Assembly (NCBI GenBank): GCA_013823625.1
Contig: PNMM01000001.1
Span: 1,054,001-1,118,000, forward strand
Direction of reading: 5' to 3'
Source of the DNA: Microbacterium sp.
GTDB lineage: Bacteria; Actinomycetota; Actinomycetes; Actinomycetales; Microbacteriaceae
DNA length: 64,000 nucleotides
The notes under the pieces: model-generated
Told to the model about the DNA's origin: nothing
The model's input: the letters and a program-made list of their open reading frames with translations, nothing else
The model's database searches: none
Translations under genes and position numbers: made by a program
Shown here: positions 37,624-44,978 of the stretch, one piece after another
Layout of the letters: the number at the start of each line of letters is the position of its first letter
How positions within the stretch are numbered: position 1 is the stretch's first letter

Positions 37624-38561
37624 GGCGCAGGCAACTCCAGAATCTCGCGGATGCGCAGCTCGTCGCGGCCCATCTGCTCGGCGAGGGCATCCGCCGACTC
37701 GAACTTATGCATGGGGCGAATATACGAAACGAACTCGAGCTCAATCGTTGAGCCATACATGTCGACGGTCACGTCAATCGCGTGCGCTTCCACCGTCTTC
37801 TCGGGCACATCGCCGAACGTCGGGTTGTTGCCGATCGACACGGCGGCTCCATAGCGTGCGCCGTTGAGGTGCAGCCAACAGGCGTAGACCCCGTCGGCCG
37901 GAATGAACCCCTCGGCGTCGCGCGCGAGATTAGCGGTCGGGTAACCGAGGTCGCGACCGCGCTGATGTCCGGGCACGACAAGAGACCGAATACGGTGGTG
38001 CCGGCCGAGAGCTTCGCTCGCCTCGTCGAGGCGGCCCTCGTCAAGCAGACGACGGATGCTCGTCGACGACACGCGCGTTCCATCCAGCTCGCACACGTCG
38101 TCGACGAGCTCCACGGCAAAGCCCGCGCGCTCCCCCGCGGCCCGCAAACTCTCGACCGTGCCTGCTCCGTGCGCGCCGTAGCGAAAGTCCGCGCCCACGA
38201 GCACGAGTTGTGTGGATAGCCCGTGCACCAGCACCTCGTCGACAAACTCGTCGGCCGTGAGTGCCGCAAGCTCGGGCGTGAACGGCAACACGACCACGAG
38301 GTCGACGCCGGCGGCAACCAGTGCTTCGGTCTTTTGCGCCGTGCTGAGCAAGGGCTCGGGTGCACTCTCGGGGTGCAGCACCGCGGCAGGGTGTCGGTCA
38401 AATGTCACGACCACGGTTCGGCGGCCGTGCGCTTCGGCCGCGAGGTGCTCGAGCACGGCGCGGTGCCCGCGGTGCACGCCGTCGAACTTGCCGATCGTGA
38501 CGGCACTCGGCTGGGCATCCCGAGGCAGGTTCTCGAGTCCGTGCACGACGACGCCGGTCAT
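37620..38561 (-). CDS. ribF: Bifunctional riboflavin kinase / FAD synthetase
   Basis: Makes FMN from riboflavin and FAD from FMN. 313 aa. N-terminal adenylyltransferase: AVTIGKFDGVHRGHRAVL, VTFDRHP, and VGADFRYGAHGAG with RVSSTSIRRLL. C-terminal kinase: GHQRGRDLGYPTANL, GVYACWLHLNG and VSIGNNPTFG. Start ATG 38561 overlaps the upstream membrane-protein stop by 4 nt. Downstream it couples to a flavoenzyme gene. Confidence 0.95.
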   Translation of the reverse strand: MTGVVVHGLENLPRDAQPSAVTIGKFDGVHRGHRAVLEHLAAEAHGRRTVVVTFDRHPAAVLHPESAPEPLLSTAQKTEALVAAGVDLVVVLPFTPELAALTADEFVDEVLVHGLSTQLVLVGADFRYGAHGAGTVESLRAAGERAGFAVELVDDVCELDGTRVSSTSIRRLLDEGRLDEASEALGRHHRIRSLVVPGHQRGRDLGYPTANLARDAEGFIPADGVYACWLHLNGARYGAAVSIGNNPTFGDVPEKTVEAHAIDVTVDMYGSTIELEFVSYIRPMHKFESADALAEQMGRDELRIREILELPAP

Positions 38562-38986
38562 GCGACAACCTCGCGGGCACCGCGCCGCGCCCGCGCTACG
38601 CGGCGTAGCCACAGCAATCCGAGCACGGGAAGAATGAGGGGGATGAAGGCGTAGCCTCGGCCGAATTGGCTCCACACGGTGTCGTCAGGAAAGAGCGCGG
38701 GATCGATGATGCTGAGCGTGCCGACAATGAGCACGCCCGCGAGCTCGAAGGCGATCGCGATCAGTGCGATGCGAAACCAGACGGCGCCGCGCGCCACGAG
38801 CGCGATGGTCGCGATCACGTAGACGACGGCGGCGAGCGCCGAGAGCGCGTAGGCGACGGGCGCCTCATCGAACTTGGTGATGACCTGATAGGCCGATCGG
38901 CCCAGGGCGGCGAGCGCGAGAATGCCATACACGGCAATCAGCACGCGGCCGATGCCGGAGCTCGTTGATCGAAGGTCGTCGCTCAT
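38558..38986 (-). CDS. Hypothetical membrane protein, four helices
   Basis: 142 aa with four hydrophobic helices (VLIAVYGILALAALGRSAYQ, VAYALSALAAVVYVIATIAL, FRIALIAIAFELAGVLIVG, YAFIPLILPVLGLLWL) and a basic tail. ATG 38986; TAGGCT ends 7 nt before it, so it leads the ribF-oxidase transcript as a leaderless gene. No function can be assigned. Confidence 0.78.
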   Translation of the reverse strand: MSDDLRSTSSGIGRVLIAVYGILALAALGRSAYQVITKFDEAPVAYALSALAAVVYVIATIALVARGAVWFRIALIAIAFELAGVLIVGTLSIIDPALFPDDTVWSQFGRGYAFIPLILPVLGLLWLRRVARARRGAREVVA

Positions 38987-38993
38987 CGTGCCC

Positions 38994-38999
38994 AGCCTA
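38994..38999 (-). promoter_or_regulatory. Likely -10 box (TAGGCT) of the 38986-ribF-oxidase operon
   Basis: TAGGCT on the minus strand ends 7 nt before ATG 38986, predicting a leaderless mRNA. It lies 3 nt from the end of the DUF1990 gene upstream. Confidence 0.5.
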
Positions 39000-39001
39000 A
39001 A

Positions 39002-39685
39002 TCAGGCCTGCTGGGCAGGAATCGCACCCATGAGGGCACGCAGAAACCGCCGGGCGATGAGAACGCGCGCGAGCAGCATTCCGGGCAGCAGGGGCCAGCC
39101 CCACCACGCTGCGGGCCGCGCGAAGCTGCGCACGGTGAGCCAAACGGAGCCGTCGGCCGTCTGATGCAGGGTGAACGACTCTTCGCCCGAGAATGGATGC
39201 CCCGGCAGGGTTCCGACGGCGTACATGACGCGCTGCTCATCTTCTTCGAGCAGCACGACGCGCGTCGGCAGCGGAAGCCACAGGGCACGGCCCACCTCGA
39301 GACCCACAACGACAATGTCGCCGGGGCGCACGTGTCGCTCTCCACTCGCGGTGTAGACCTCGTCGCCCGCACCTACCTGTGCCGCCTCAACGGGCTCGCC
39401 CGACGCGCCGTACTCGACGTGGTGGTAGGTGAGTTCAGCATCCCCCACGCTCACAGGGGTGATTCGCACGCCCATGCCCGCGCCTCGATACACCCCACCC
39501 GTGAGCAACTCGTCGACGGCGTAGTTCCAGCGCTCATCACCGTGGCCGATGCGACCACGCATCTCGAGCGGGCGGTAGCCCTGCGGCGGATACTGCATCA
39601 GATCGGGCGCCTGGCTCGCACCGACGGCTGCGTAGGTCACCGACTGTTGCTGGCGGGCGCTGTCGCGAGAGCTGTCGGCGGTCAC
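39002..39685 (-). CDS. DUF1990 family protein (first copy)
   Basis: 227 aa. Conserved DUF1990 features: GRIGHGDERWNYAVDELLTGGVYRGAG-type start of the domain (RIGHGDERWNYAV), GMGVRI, HVRPGDIVVVGLEVG, VMYAVGTLPGHPFSGEESF and a final hydrophobic/basic helix (LLARVLIARRFLRALM). Function of the family is unknown. GTG 39685 chosen since TACGCT ends 7 nt before it. A paralogue lies at 40894-41418. Confidence 0.82.
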   Translation of the reverse strand: MTADSSRDSARQQQSVTYAAVGASQAPDLMQYPPQGYRPLEMRGRIGHGDERWNYAVDELLTGGVYRGAGMGVRITPVSVGDAELTYHHVEYGASGEPVEAAQVGAGDEVYTASGERHVRPGDIVVVGLEVGRALWLPLPTRVVLLEEDEQRVMYAVGTLPGHPFSGEESFTLHQTADGSVWLTVRSFARPAAWWGWPLLPGMLLARVLIARRFLRALMGAIPAQQA

Positions 39686-39692
39686 ATACCCC

Positions 39693-39712
39693 AGCGTACG
39701 GCGCGCTACCGT
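39693..39712. promoter_or_regulatory. Divergent leaderless promoters of DUF1990 gene and 39719 gene
   Basis: Minus strand TACGCT (39693-39698) ends 7 nt before GTG 39685. Plus strand TACCGT (39707-39712) ends 6 nt before ATG 39719. The whole divergent region is 33 nt. Confidence 0.55.
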
Positions 39713-39718
39713 GGAAAA

Positions 39719-40135
39719 ATGCCCCACGACGGTCGCCCCATCGCCTTGTCGCCGACGCAGCGGATGCTCATCTCGACGATGCTCGACGAGCTTGCGCCCG
39801 CTCGACCTGACCTCGCCCGTCAAGCGGCTTCGGCACGAGCGATCTCGAACTGCGACTGCGGATGCCCATCGATCGACATCGTGACGGCCCCGCAATCAGC
39901 CCTCCTCGTGACTGACGCGTCGCGCGACACCCCACCTCTCGACGACGTTGATCTCTTCGCCTTCTCGCCCGACGGCGGGCTGTATGCGGTTGTGAGCGTG
40001 CGCAACGGTCAGCTCACCGAGCTCGACTGCACGTCTCACGGAGACACCCCGCCTTTCCCACGCGAACTGCCAGACCTTCACGGCTGGACCTTCAGCGGCC
40101 AGCGCGTCGGCTGGAGCGGCCGCTCAGACGCGTGA
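39719..40135 (+). CDS. Hypothetical protein with CDCGCPS cysteine motif
   Basis: 138 aa. The notable feature is ISNCDCGCPSIDIV near residue 45, with three cysteines in a row pattern that could bind metal. The rest is a mixed alpha/beta domain (LFAFSPDGGLYAVVSVRNGQ, LTELDC). Not recognised. TACCGT ends 6 nt before ATG 39719. Downstream lies a large inverted repeat. Confidence 0.65.
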   Translation: MPHDGRPIALSPTQRMLISTMLDELAPARPDLARQAASARAISNCDCGCPSIDIVTAPQSALLVTDASRDTPPLDDVDLFAFSPDGGLYAVVSVRNGQLTELDCTSHGDTPPFPRELPDLHGWTFSGQRVGWSGRSDA

Positions 40136-40159
40136 GCCTCGGGCCATCTCTTTGGCGGC

Positions 40160-40219
40160 ACTCCTGAATCCCAGGAAGAAAACGAGCAAAGTCGATCGTT
40201 CTTCCTACGATTCGGGAGT
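40160..40219. repeat. Imperfect 21-bp inverted repeat (long hairpin) in a convergent intergenic region
   Basis: Arms 40160-40180 and 40199-40219 (ACTCCTGAATC... against ...GATTCGGGAGT) match at 18 of 21 positions with an 18-nt loop that can pair partly (AACGA/TCGTT). It lies between the plus gene ending 40135 and the minus gene ending 40404, so it may terminate both, though no T-run follows. The rest of the gap (40220-40403) is very GC-rich, CGCG-repetitive, with a small hairpin (ACCCGC/GCGGGT); I see no gene in it. Confidence 0.6.
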
Positions 40220-40403
40220 GTGCGCAAGAAGACTCCTGCGCCGAGCGCTGCACGGGCAGGCGGGGCGCGGCGCGCGGCGCGAGTACGGGCTACCCGCAGC
40301 GTGCGCGGGTAAGGCCTGCGCGCCGCGCGCGGGAAAGCGCTGCGCTGGGCGCGGGGCGCGGAACGTGCGTCGAGCGCGGCGCGCGCGTGCAGCGTGGGGC
40401 GTG

Positions 40404-40889
40404 CTACAGCCCGAGGTGCTCGCTGAGCGCTTCGACGATGAGGCCGTGGTCGATCTCGTGCGGAAGACCCGAGACGGCAATCGTGCCGACGACCCCGACG
40501 CCGCGAATGGCAAGCGGGAAGCCGCCGCCGTGGCCAGCGAACTGGCGCGGATCCATCCACGGTGCCGACTCGAGTTCGTGCCCGTCGAGAATCGTGAACC
40601 GCAAGCCCACGAGGTAGCTCGAGGCGCCGAACTCGCGCACCGTGCGCTTCTTGCGCTCAATCCACACGTCGTTGTGCGCCGAGGTGCCGGGCAGCGCACA
40701 GTGGAAGAGTCGCTGCTCACCCAGTGCGATGTCGATCGTGATGGCCTGGCCACGCGCGAGGGCGCGGTCGCGCAGGCTCGAGCCGAGCATCCACGCGTCA
40801 TCGTGGCTGAAAGTCGTGAATTGCAGGCGTTCTTCTTGCGCGATGACCTCGGCGATGAGGGCTTCGCGCGCAGCGCGGTCGGTAGTCAT
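40404..40889 (-). CDS. UPF0303 (GlcG/HbpS-like heme-degrading domain) protein
   Basis: 161 aa, typical length. FSHDDAWMLGSSLRDRAL near the N-terminus, then HNDVWIERKKRTVREFGASS, and a C-terminal FPLAIRGVGVVGTIAVSGLP and DHGLIVEAL. The family shares the fold of HbpS/GlcG; biochemical role is not settled. ATG 40889, 4 nt after the upstream DUF1990 stop, so they are co-transcribed. Confidence 0.88.
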   Translation of the reverse strand: MTTDRAAREALIAEVIAQEERLQFTTFSHDDAWMLGSSLRDRALARGQAITIDIALGEQRLFHCALPGTSAHNDVWIERKKRTVREFGASSYLVGLRFTILDGHELESAPWMDPRQFAGHGGGFPLAIRGVGVVGTIAVSGLPHEIDHGLIVEALSEHLGL

Positions 40890-40893
40890 GTGC

Positions 40894-41418
40894 TCAGTGT
40901 GGCGCACGCGCGAGAGCACGCAAATAGCGTCGCGTGTAGATCGCTTGCACGAGGCGCAGCACGGGAGCGCCGAGCATCCAGATGCCGGGGGCCGGGCGCG
41001 AGAACCCTTGCACGATGACGCGAACGACGCCGGCGTCGTCGATCGTCACGAGAAAGGCTTCTTCGCCGCGTTCGGGATGCCCCGGCAGGGTTCCGTAGAC
41101 GAACCCCCGCCGCGCCGGCTCATCGACCAGCGCGAGCACGCGCGCGTAGGCCTTCACCGGCACGACGCCCAGCAGCGGAATCGTCAGCGTCACGTCGTCG
41201 CCGACGACCACCCGCGGTGTGCTGACACGGATGCCCGCTCCGCGCTGCAGCCCCCACGCGAGCACCTCGGCCGCCGCCGACGCCCACCGCTCGGCACCCG
41301 AGCCAATCGCGGCCTCGTGTCGAAACGCCCGGAACCCCGCGGGCACCCCTTCGGGCTCGAGGTTCAGGCTGCCGCCGGTGGGCGCGTAACTCAGCTCAGG
41401 TCGCGCCACAGCATCCAC
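40894..41418 (-). CDS. DUF1990 family protein (second copy)
   Basis: 174 aa. Shares with the 39002 gene the series GSGAERWASAAAEVLAWGLQ, GAGIRV, and FVYGTLPGHPERGEEAFLV plus the terminal basic helix (IYTRRYLRALARAPH). Shorter loop regions. Starts GTG 41418, 10 nt after the lepA stop, and is followed by UPF0303, so it sits on the lepA transcript. Function unknown. Confidence 0.82.
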   Translation of the reverse strand: MDAVARPELSYAPTGGSLNLEPEGVPAGFRAFRHEAAIGSGAERWASAAAEVLAWGLQRGAGIRVSTPRVVVGDDVTLTIPLLGVVPVKAYARVLALVDEPARRGFVYGTLPGHPERGEEAFLVTIDDAGVVRVIVQGFSRPAPGIWMLGAPVLRLVQAIYTRRYLRALARAPH

Positions 41419-41428
41419 CGCCTCGGCC

Positions 41429-43303
41429 CTACTTCTTCTCTTTCGCCTTTTCGACGTCTCCCGACAGCGCAGCGATGAAGGCCTCTTGCGGAACCTCGAC
41501 GCGGCCCACCATCTTCATGCGCTTCTTGCCCTCTTTTTGCTTCTCGAGCAGCTTGCGCTTGCGGGTGATGTCACCGCCGTAGCACTTGGCGAGAACGTCT
41601 TTGCGCATGGCGCTGATTGACTCGCGCGCGATGATGCGGGCGCCGATTGCGGCCTGAATCGGCACCTCGAACTGCTGACGCGGAATGAGCTTCTTAAGGC
41701 GCTCGGTCATGAGCACGCCGTAGGCGTAGGCCTTCTCGCGGTGCACGATCGCACTGAACGCGTCGACGGCTTCGCCCTGCAGCAAAATGTCGACCTTCAC
41801 GAGGTCAGCTTCTTGGTCGCCCGCGGGTTCGTAGTCGAGGCTCGCGTAGCCAGCCGTCTTGCTCTTCAAGTGATCAAAGAAGTCGAAGACGATCTCGCCG
41901 AGCGGCATCGTGTACTTGATCTCGACGCGATCTTCACCGAGGTAGTCCATGCCAATGAGGTTGCCGCGGCGGCTCTGGCACAGCTCCATGATCGTGCCGA
42001 CATAGTCTTTCGGCGCCAAGATGGCCGCGCGCACCATGGGCTCGCTCACGGCCGCGATCTTGGCGCCCGTCGGAAACTCGCTGGGGTTCGTGACGGTGAA
42101 CTGCTTCTTGTCGTCGGTCGTGACCTCGTAGGTCACGCTCGGAGCCGTCGAGATGAGGTCGAGGCCAAACTCGCGCTCGAGCCGCTCGGTCACGATCTCG
42201 AGATGCAGCAACCCCAAGAAGCCACAGCGGAAGCCGAAGCCGAGCGCCACCGAGGTCTCGGGCTCGTAGTTGAGCGACGCGTCAGACAGCTTGAGCTTGT
42301 CGAGCGCCTCACGCAGCACGGGGTAGTCACTGCCGTCGATCGGGTAGAGCCCCGAGAAGACCATGGGCTTGGGGTCGGTGTAACCGGCCAGAGCCGTCGT
42401 CGCGGGCTTCTGCGCGTTCGTGACCGTGTCGCCGACCTTCGACTGGCGCACGTCTTTCACTCCCGTGATGAGGTACCCCACCTCGCCCACACCCAAGCCC
42501 TTGCTGGGGGTCGGCTCGGGCGCGCTCACACCGATTTCGAGCAGCTCGTGCGTGGCCCTGGTTGACATCATCTGGATGCGTTCGCGCGGGCTGAGCCGGC
42601 CATCCACCATGCGCACATAGGTCACCACGCCGCGATACGAGTCGTAGACCGAATCGAAAATCATCGCGCGAGCCGGAGCGTCGGGGTTGCCCGTCGGCGC
42701 GGGAATCTGCCGCACGACCTCATCGAGCAAGCCTTCGACGCCCATTCCCGTCTTACCGCTCACGCGCAGCACATCAGCCGGGTCGCCGCCAATGAGCCCC
42801 GCGAGCTCTTTCGCGTACTTCTCGGGGTCGGCCGCCGGCAGGTCGATCTTATTGAGCACGGGGATGATTGTCAGATCATTTTCGAGCGCCAAGTAGAGGT
42901 TCGCGAGGGTCTGGGCCTCGATGCCCTGAGCCGCGTCGACGAGCAGAATGGCGCCCTCACACGCGGCAAGTGAGCGGCTCACCTCGTAGGTGAAGTCAAC
43001 GTGGCCGGGCGTGTCGATCATGTTGAGCGCGTAGGTGACGGGCTTGCCGCCCTCTTCGGGTGCGAGCGCCCAGGGCATGCGCACGGCCTGGCTCTTGATG
43101 GTGATGCCGCGCTCACGCTCGATGTCCATGCGGTCGAGGTATTGCGCGCGCATGTCGCGGTCGCTCACGACTCCCGTGATGCCGAGCATGCGGTCGGCAA
43201 GGGTCGACTTGCCGTGGTCGATGTGAGCGATGATGCAGAAGTTGCGAATCAGCGTCGGGTCGGTCGCGGCGGGGGCGAGCGGCGTGAGGGCGCGAGGAGA
43301 CAT
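41429..43303 (-). CDS. lepA: Elongation factor 4 (LepA)
   Basis: Ribosome-associated translational GTPase. 624 aa. G1 [16 protein letters not shown], switch [13 protein letters not shown]3 [15 protein letters not shown]4 LNKIDLP. EF-4-specific C-terminal domain is present ([20 protein letters not shown] and [17 protein letters not shown]). Start ATG 43303, opening at [10 protein letters not shown] just before the G domain. GAGAAT ends 8 nt upstream as a possible -10. Divergent from rpsT, as in many bacteria. Confidence 0.96.
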   Translation of the reverse strand: MSPRALTPLAPAATDPTLIRNFCIIAHIDHGKSTLADRMLGITGVVSDRDMRAQYLDRMDIERERGITIKSQAVRMPWALAPEEGGKPVTYALNMIDTPGHVDFTYEVSRSLAACEGAILLVDAAQGIEAQTLANLYLALENDLTIIPVLNKIDLPAADPEKYAKELAGLIGGDPADVLRVSGKTGMGVEGLLDEVVRQIPAPTGNPDAPARAMIFDSVYDSYRGVVTYVRMVDGRLSPRERIQMMSTRATHELLEIGVSAPEPTPSKGLGVGEVGYLITGVKDVRQSKVGDTVTNAQKPATTALAGYTDPKPMVFSGLYPIDGSDYPVLREALDKLKLSDASLNYEPETSVALGFGFRCGFLGLLHLEIVTERLEREFGLDLISTAPSVTYEVTTDDKKQFTVTNPSEFPTGAKIAAVSEPMVRAAILAPKDYVGTIMELCQSRRGNLIGMDYLGEDRVEIKYTMPLGEIVFDFFDHLKSKTAGYASLDYEPAGDQEADLVKVDILLQGEAVDAFSAIVHREKAYAYGVLMTERLKKLIPRQQFEVPIQAAIGARIIARESISAMRKDVLAKCYGGDITRKRKLLEKQKEGKKRMKMVGRVEVPQEAFIAALSGDVEKAKEKK

Positions 43304-43373
43304 TTGGTGACATTCTCCCATGAGGCCGGGCCGCCCGCAGACCGTCGAGTGGCCGACAGCACAGAGCACCTGG

Positions 43374-43379
43374 TAACGT
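43374..43379 (+). promoter_or_regulatory. Likely -10 box of rpsT (TAACGT)
   Basis: TAACGT on the plus strand; predicts a start near 43386 and a leader of about 135 nt in front of rpsT. Confidence 0.4.
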
Positions 43380-43394
43380 AAGCGGTTGGCTTGC

Positions 43395-43462
43395 GTGTCA
43401 GAAAGCCCTCTCTCTTTCGACACGGAATGCGGCTGGGATTTTCGCCGCGATGTTCGCATCGC
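43395..43462 (+). promoter_or_regulatory. Structured rpsT leader with three hairpins
   Basis: Hairpin 1: GTGTC-a-GAAAG with CTTTC-GACAC (43395-43423). Hairpin 2: GCGGC with GCCGC (43429-43448). Hairpin 3: GCGATG-TTCG-CATCGC (43447-43462), a UUCG tetraloop; 2 and 3 share two bases and may exclude each other. S20 represses its own translation in other bacteria, so this may be an S20 sensor (inference). Confidence 0.4.
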
Positions 43463-43519
43463 ACCGGCACCCCACCCCGGCCGCTCACACACACCGTTCC
43501 TGAAGAAGAAAGCACACAC

Positions 43520-43780
43520 GTGGCAAACATCAAGTCGCAGATCAAGCGCATCAAGACCAACCTCAAGGCGCAAGAGCGCAACAAGGCGATCAAGAGCGAG
43601 CTCAAGACCGCCATCCGTCGCACCAACGAGGCTGTGGCCTCGGGCGACAAGGCCACCGCTGAGGCCGCCCTCAAGACGGCGACCAAGAAGCTCGACAAGG
43701 CCGTGAGCAAGGGCGTCATTCACGAGAACCAGGCGGCGAACCGCAAGTCGTCGATCGCCAAGAAGGTTGCGGCGCTCTAG
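43520..43780 (+). CDS. rpsT: 30S ribosomal protein S20
   Basis: 86 aa, Lys-rich and helical, binds the 16S rRNA 5' and 3' minor domains. [20 protein letters not shown] at the start, [20 protein letters not shown] at the end. GTG 43520; the ribosome site is a purine run GAAGAAGAAAG, weaker than usual. A strong terminator follows at 43798. Confidence 0.97.
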   Translation: MANIKSQIKRIKTNLKAQERNKAIKSELKTAIRRTNEAVASGDKATAEAALKTATKKLDKAVSKGVIHENQAANRKSSIAKKVAAL

Positions 43781-43797
43781 CCCCACCCCGATTCGCA

Positions 43798-43837
43798 CAA
43801 CGCCCTCGCCGGTTCGCCGGTGGGGGCGTTGTTCTTT
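43798..43837 (+). terminator. Intrinsic terminator of rpsT
   Basis: 15-bp stem, CAACGCCCTCGCCGG with CCGGTGGGGGCGTTG, TTCG tetraloop, followed by TTCTTTGTG. Just beyond, GAGCGCG-a-CGCGCTC near 43880 forms a second short hairpin in the gap before holA. Confidence 0.85.
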
Positions 43838-43906
43838 GTGCTCGGTGCCCGGCGGTGAGCGCGACACGCCCGGCCACGAGCGCGACGCGCTCGGGCGCGC
43901 CAGAAG

Positions 43907-44938
43907 CTAGTCGGGAACGCCTCGGGTCGCGACGACCCGCACGAGCGACTCGACCGCGTAGATCGGGTCGCGCGCCGCACCCTTAACGGCGGCATCCGTC
44001 TCAGCGGCGGCGAGAATCGCGCGACCGAGGCCCTCTTCCGTCCAACCCTGCAGGTCACGCCGCGCGCGGTCGACCTGCCACGGCGCGAGCCCGAGTTGCG
44101 CGGCCGTCTGCGCACCAGAGCCGCGCGTGCCGCCCACCTTTGCCATCGTGCGCAGCTTCATCGCAAAGGCCGCGACCATCGGCACGGGGTCAGCGCCCGT
44201 CGCGAGCGCGTGACGCAAGAGCCCCAGCGCTTCGCCGTGCCGCCCCGCGATGGCGGCGTCGGCAACGGCGAACGAGTTGGTCTCGACGCGACCGCCGTAG
44301 TACTTGGCCACCGTCTGCTCGGTGATCTCACCCTCGGTGTCGGCCAGCAATTGCTGGCACGCGCCGGCAAGCTCGGCGAGGTCGTCGGTGAAGGCGCTCA
44401 CGAGCGTGCGCAGCGCGGCGGGTGCGATCGCCCGGCCCGCGTGACGGAACTCGGCCGCCGCAAAGTCGGCACGATCGCTGTCGCGCTTGAGCTCACTGCA
44501 CAGCACCTCGATGCCGCCGCCCGTGCCCTGGCGAATGGCGTCGAGCAGTTTCTTGCCCCGCACTCCCCCGCCGTGGCGAATCACCACGACGACGTCGTCA
44601 GCCGGGGCCGCTATGTACTCGAGGGCCTCTTCGAGGAAGGCGTCGTTCATCGTGGCGGCACCGTCGACGCGAATGAGTCGGGGCTCGCCGAAGAGTGACG
44701 GGCTTGCCAGGGTAATGAGCTCCCCGGGCGCGTAGGCGTCGGCGCGCAGGTCGTGCACCTCGAGGCTCGCGTCGCGCTCGCGCAGGGCATCCCGCAGCAA
44801 GCGGTTTGCCCGCTCGGCCAAGAAGTCTTCGGGGCCCGTGACGAGAATGACCGGGGCCGAGCGAATCTGGTGCCATGCCACCTGCGGGATGCTCGCCGCA
44901 ACCCGCGCAGACCCCGCGGGCTTCTTCGGCGCAGCCAT
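43907..44938 (-). CDS. holA: DNA polymerase III subunit delta
   Basis: Clamp-loader subunit that opens the beta ring. 343 aa. PVILVTGPEDFLAERANRLL at the N-terminus, FGEPRLIRVDGAATMND, DVVVVIRHGG, and a helical C-terminal collar domain (KYYGGRVETNSFAVADAAI, LGLLRHALATG). ATG 44938 with GAGGAG. Its likely -10 (TAGGCT, 44973-44978) overlaps the comEC stop codon. Confidence 0.93.
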   Translation of the reverse strand: MAAPKKPAGSARVAASIPQVAWHQIRSAPVILVTGPEDFLAERANRLLRDALRERDASLEVHDLRADAYAPGELITLASPSLFGEPRLIRVDGAATMNDAFLEEALEYIAAPADDVVVVIRHGGGVRGKKLLDAIRQGTGGGIEVLCSELKRDSDRADFAAAEFRHAGRAIAPAALRTLVSAFTDDLAELAGACQQLLADTEGEITEQTVAKYYGGRVETNSFAVADAAIAGRHGEALGLLRHALATGADPVPMVAAFAMKLRTMAKVGGTRGSGAQTAAQLGLAPWQVDRARRDLQGWTEEGLGRAILAAAETDAAVKGAARDPIYAVESLVRVVATRGVPD

Positions 44939-44972
44939 GGGGCTCCTCGTGGTTGGCGAACTCGGCAGGCCC

Positions 44973-44978
44973 AGCCTA
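44973..44978 (-). promoter_or_regulatory. Likely -10 box of holA (TAGGCT)
   Basis: The first three bases of this TAGGCT are the stop codon (TAG) of comEC. It predicts a leader of about 28 nt carrying GAGGAG, allowing holA to be expressed without the competence genes. Confidence 0.45.

Noticed and set aside
40220-40403. Possible small plus-strand gene in the GC-rich gap
   Set aside because: Frames there are Arg/Ala/Gly low-complexity, without a ribosome site or promoter; the sequence looks like simple CGCG-rich DNA.
43304-43867. N-terminal extension of lepA to 43867
   Set aside because: Would run through rpsT in antisense and the divergent promoter; the conserved EF-4 start is at 43303.
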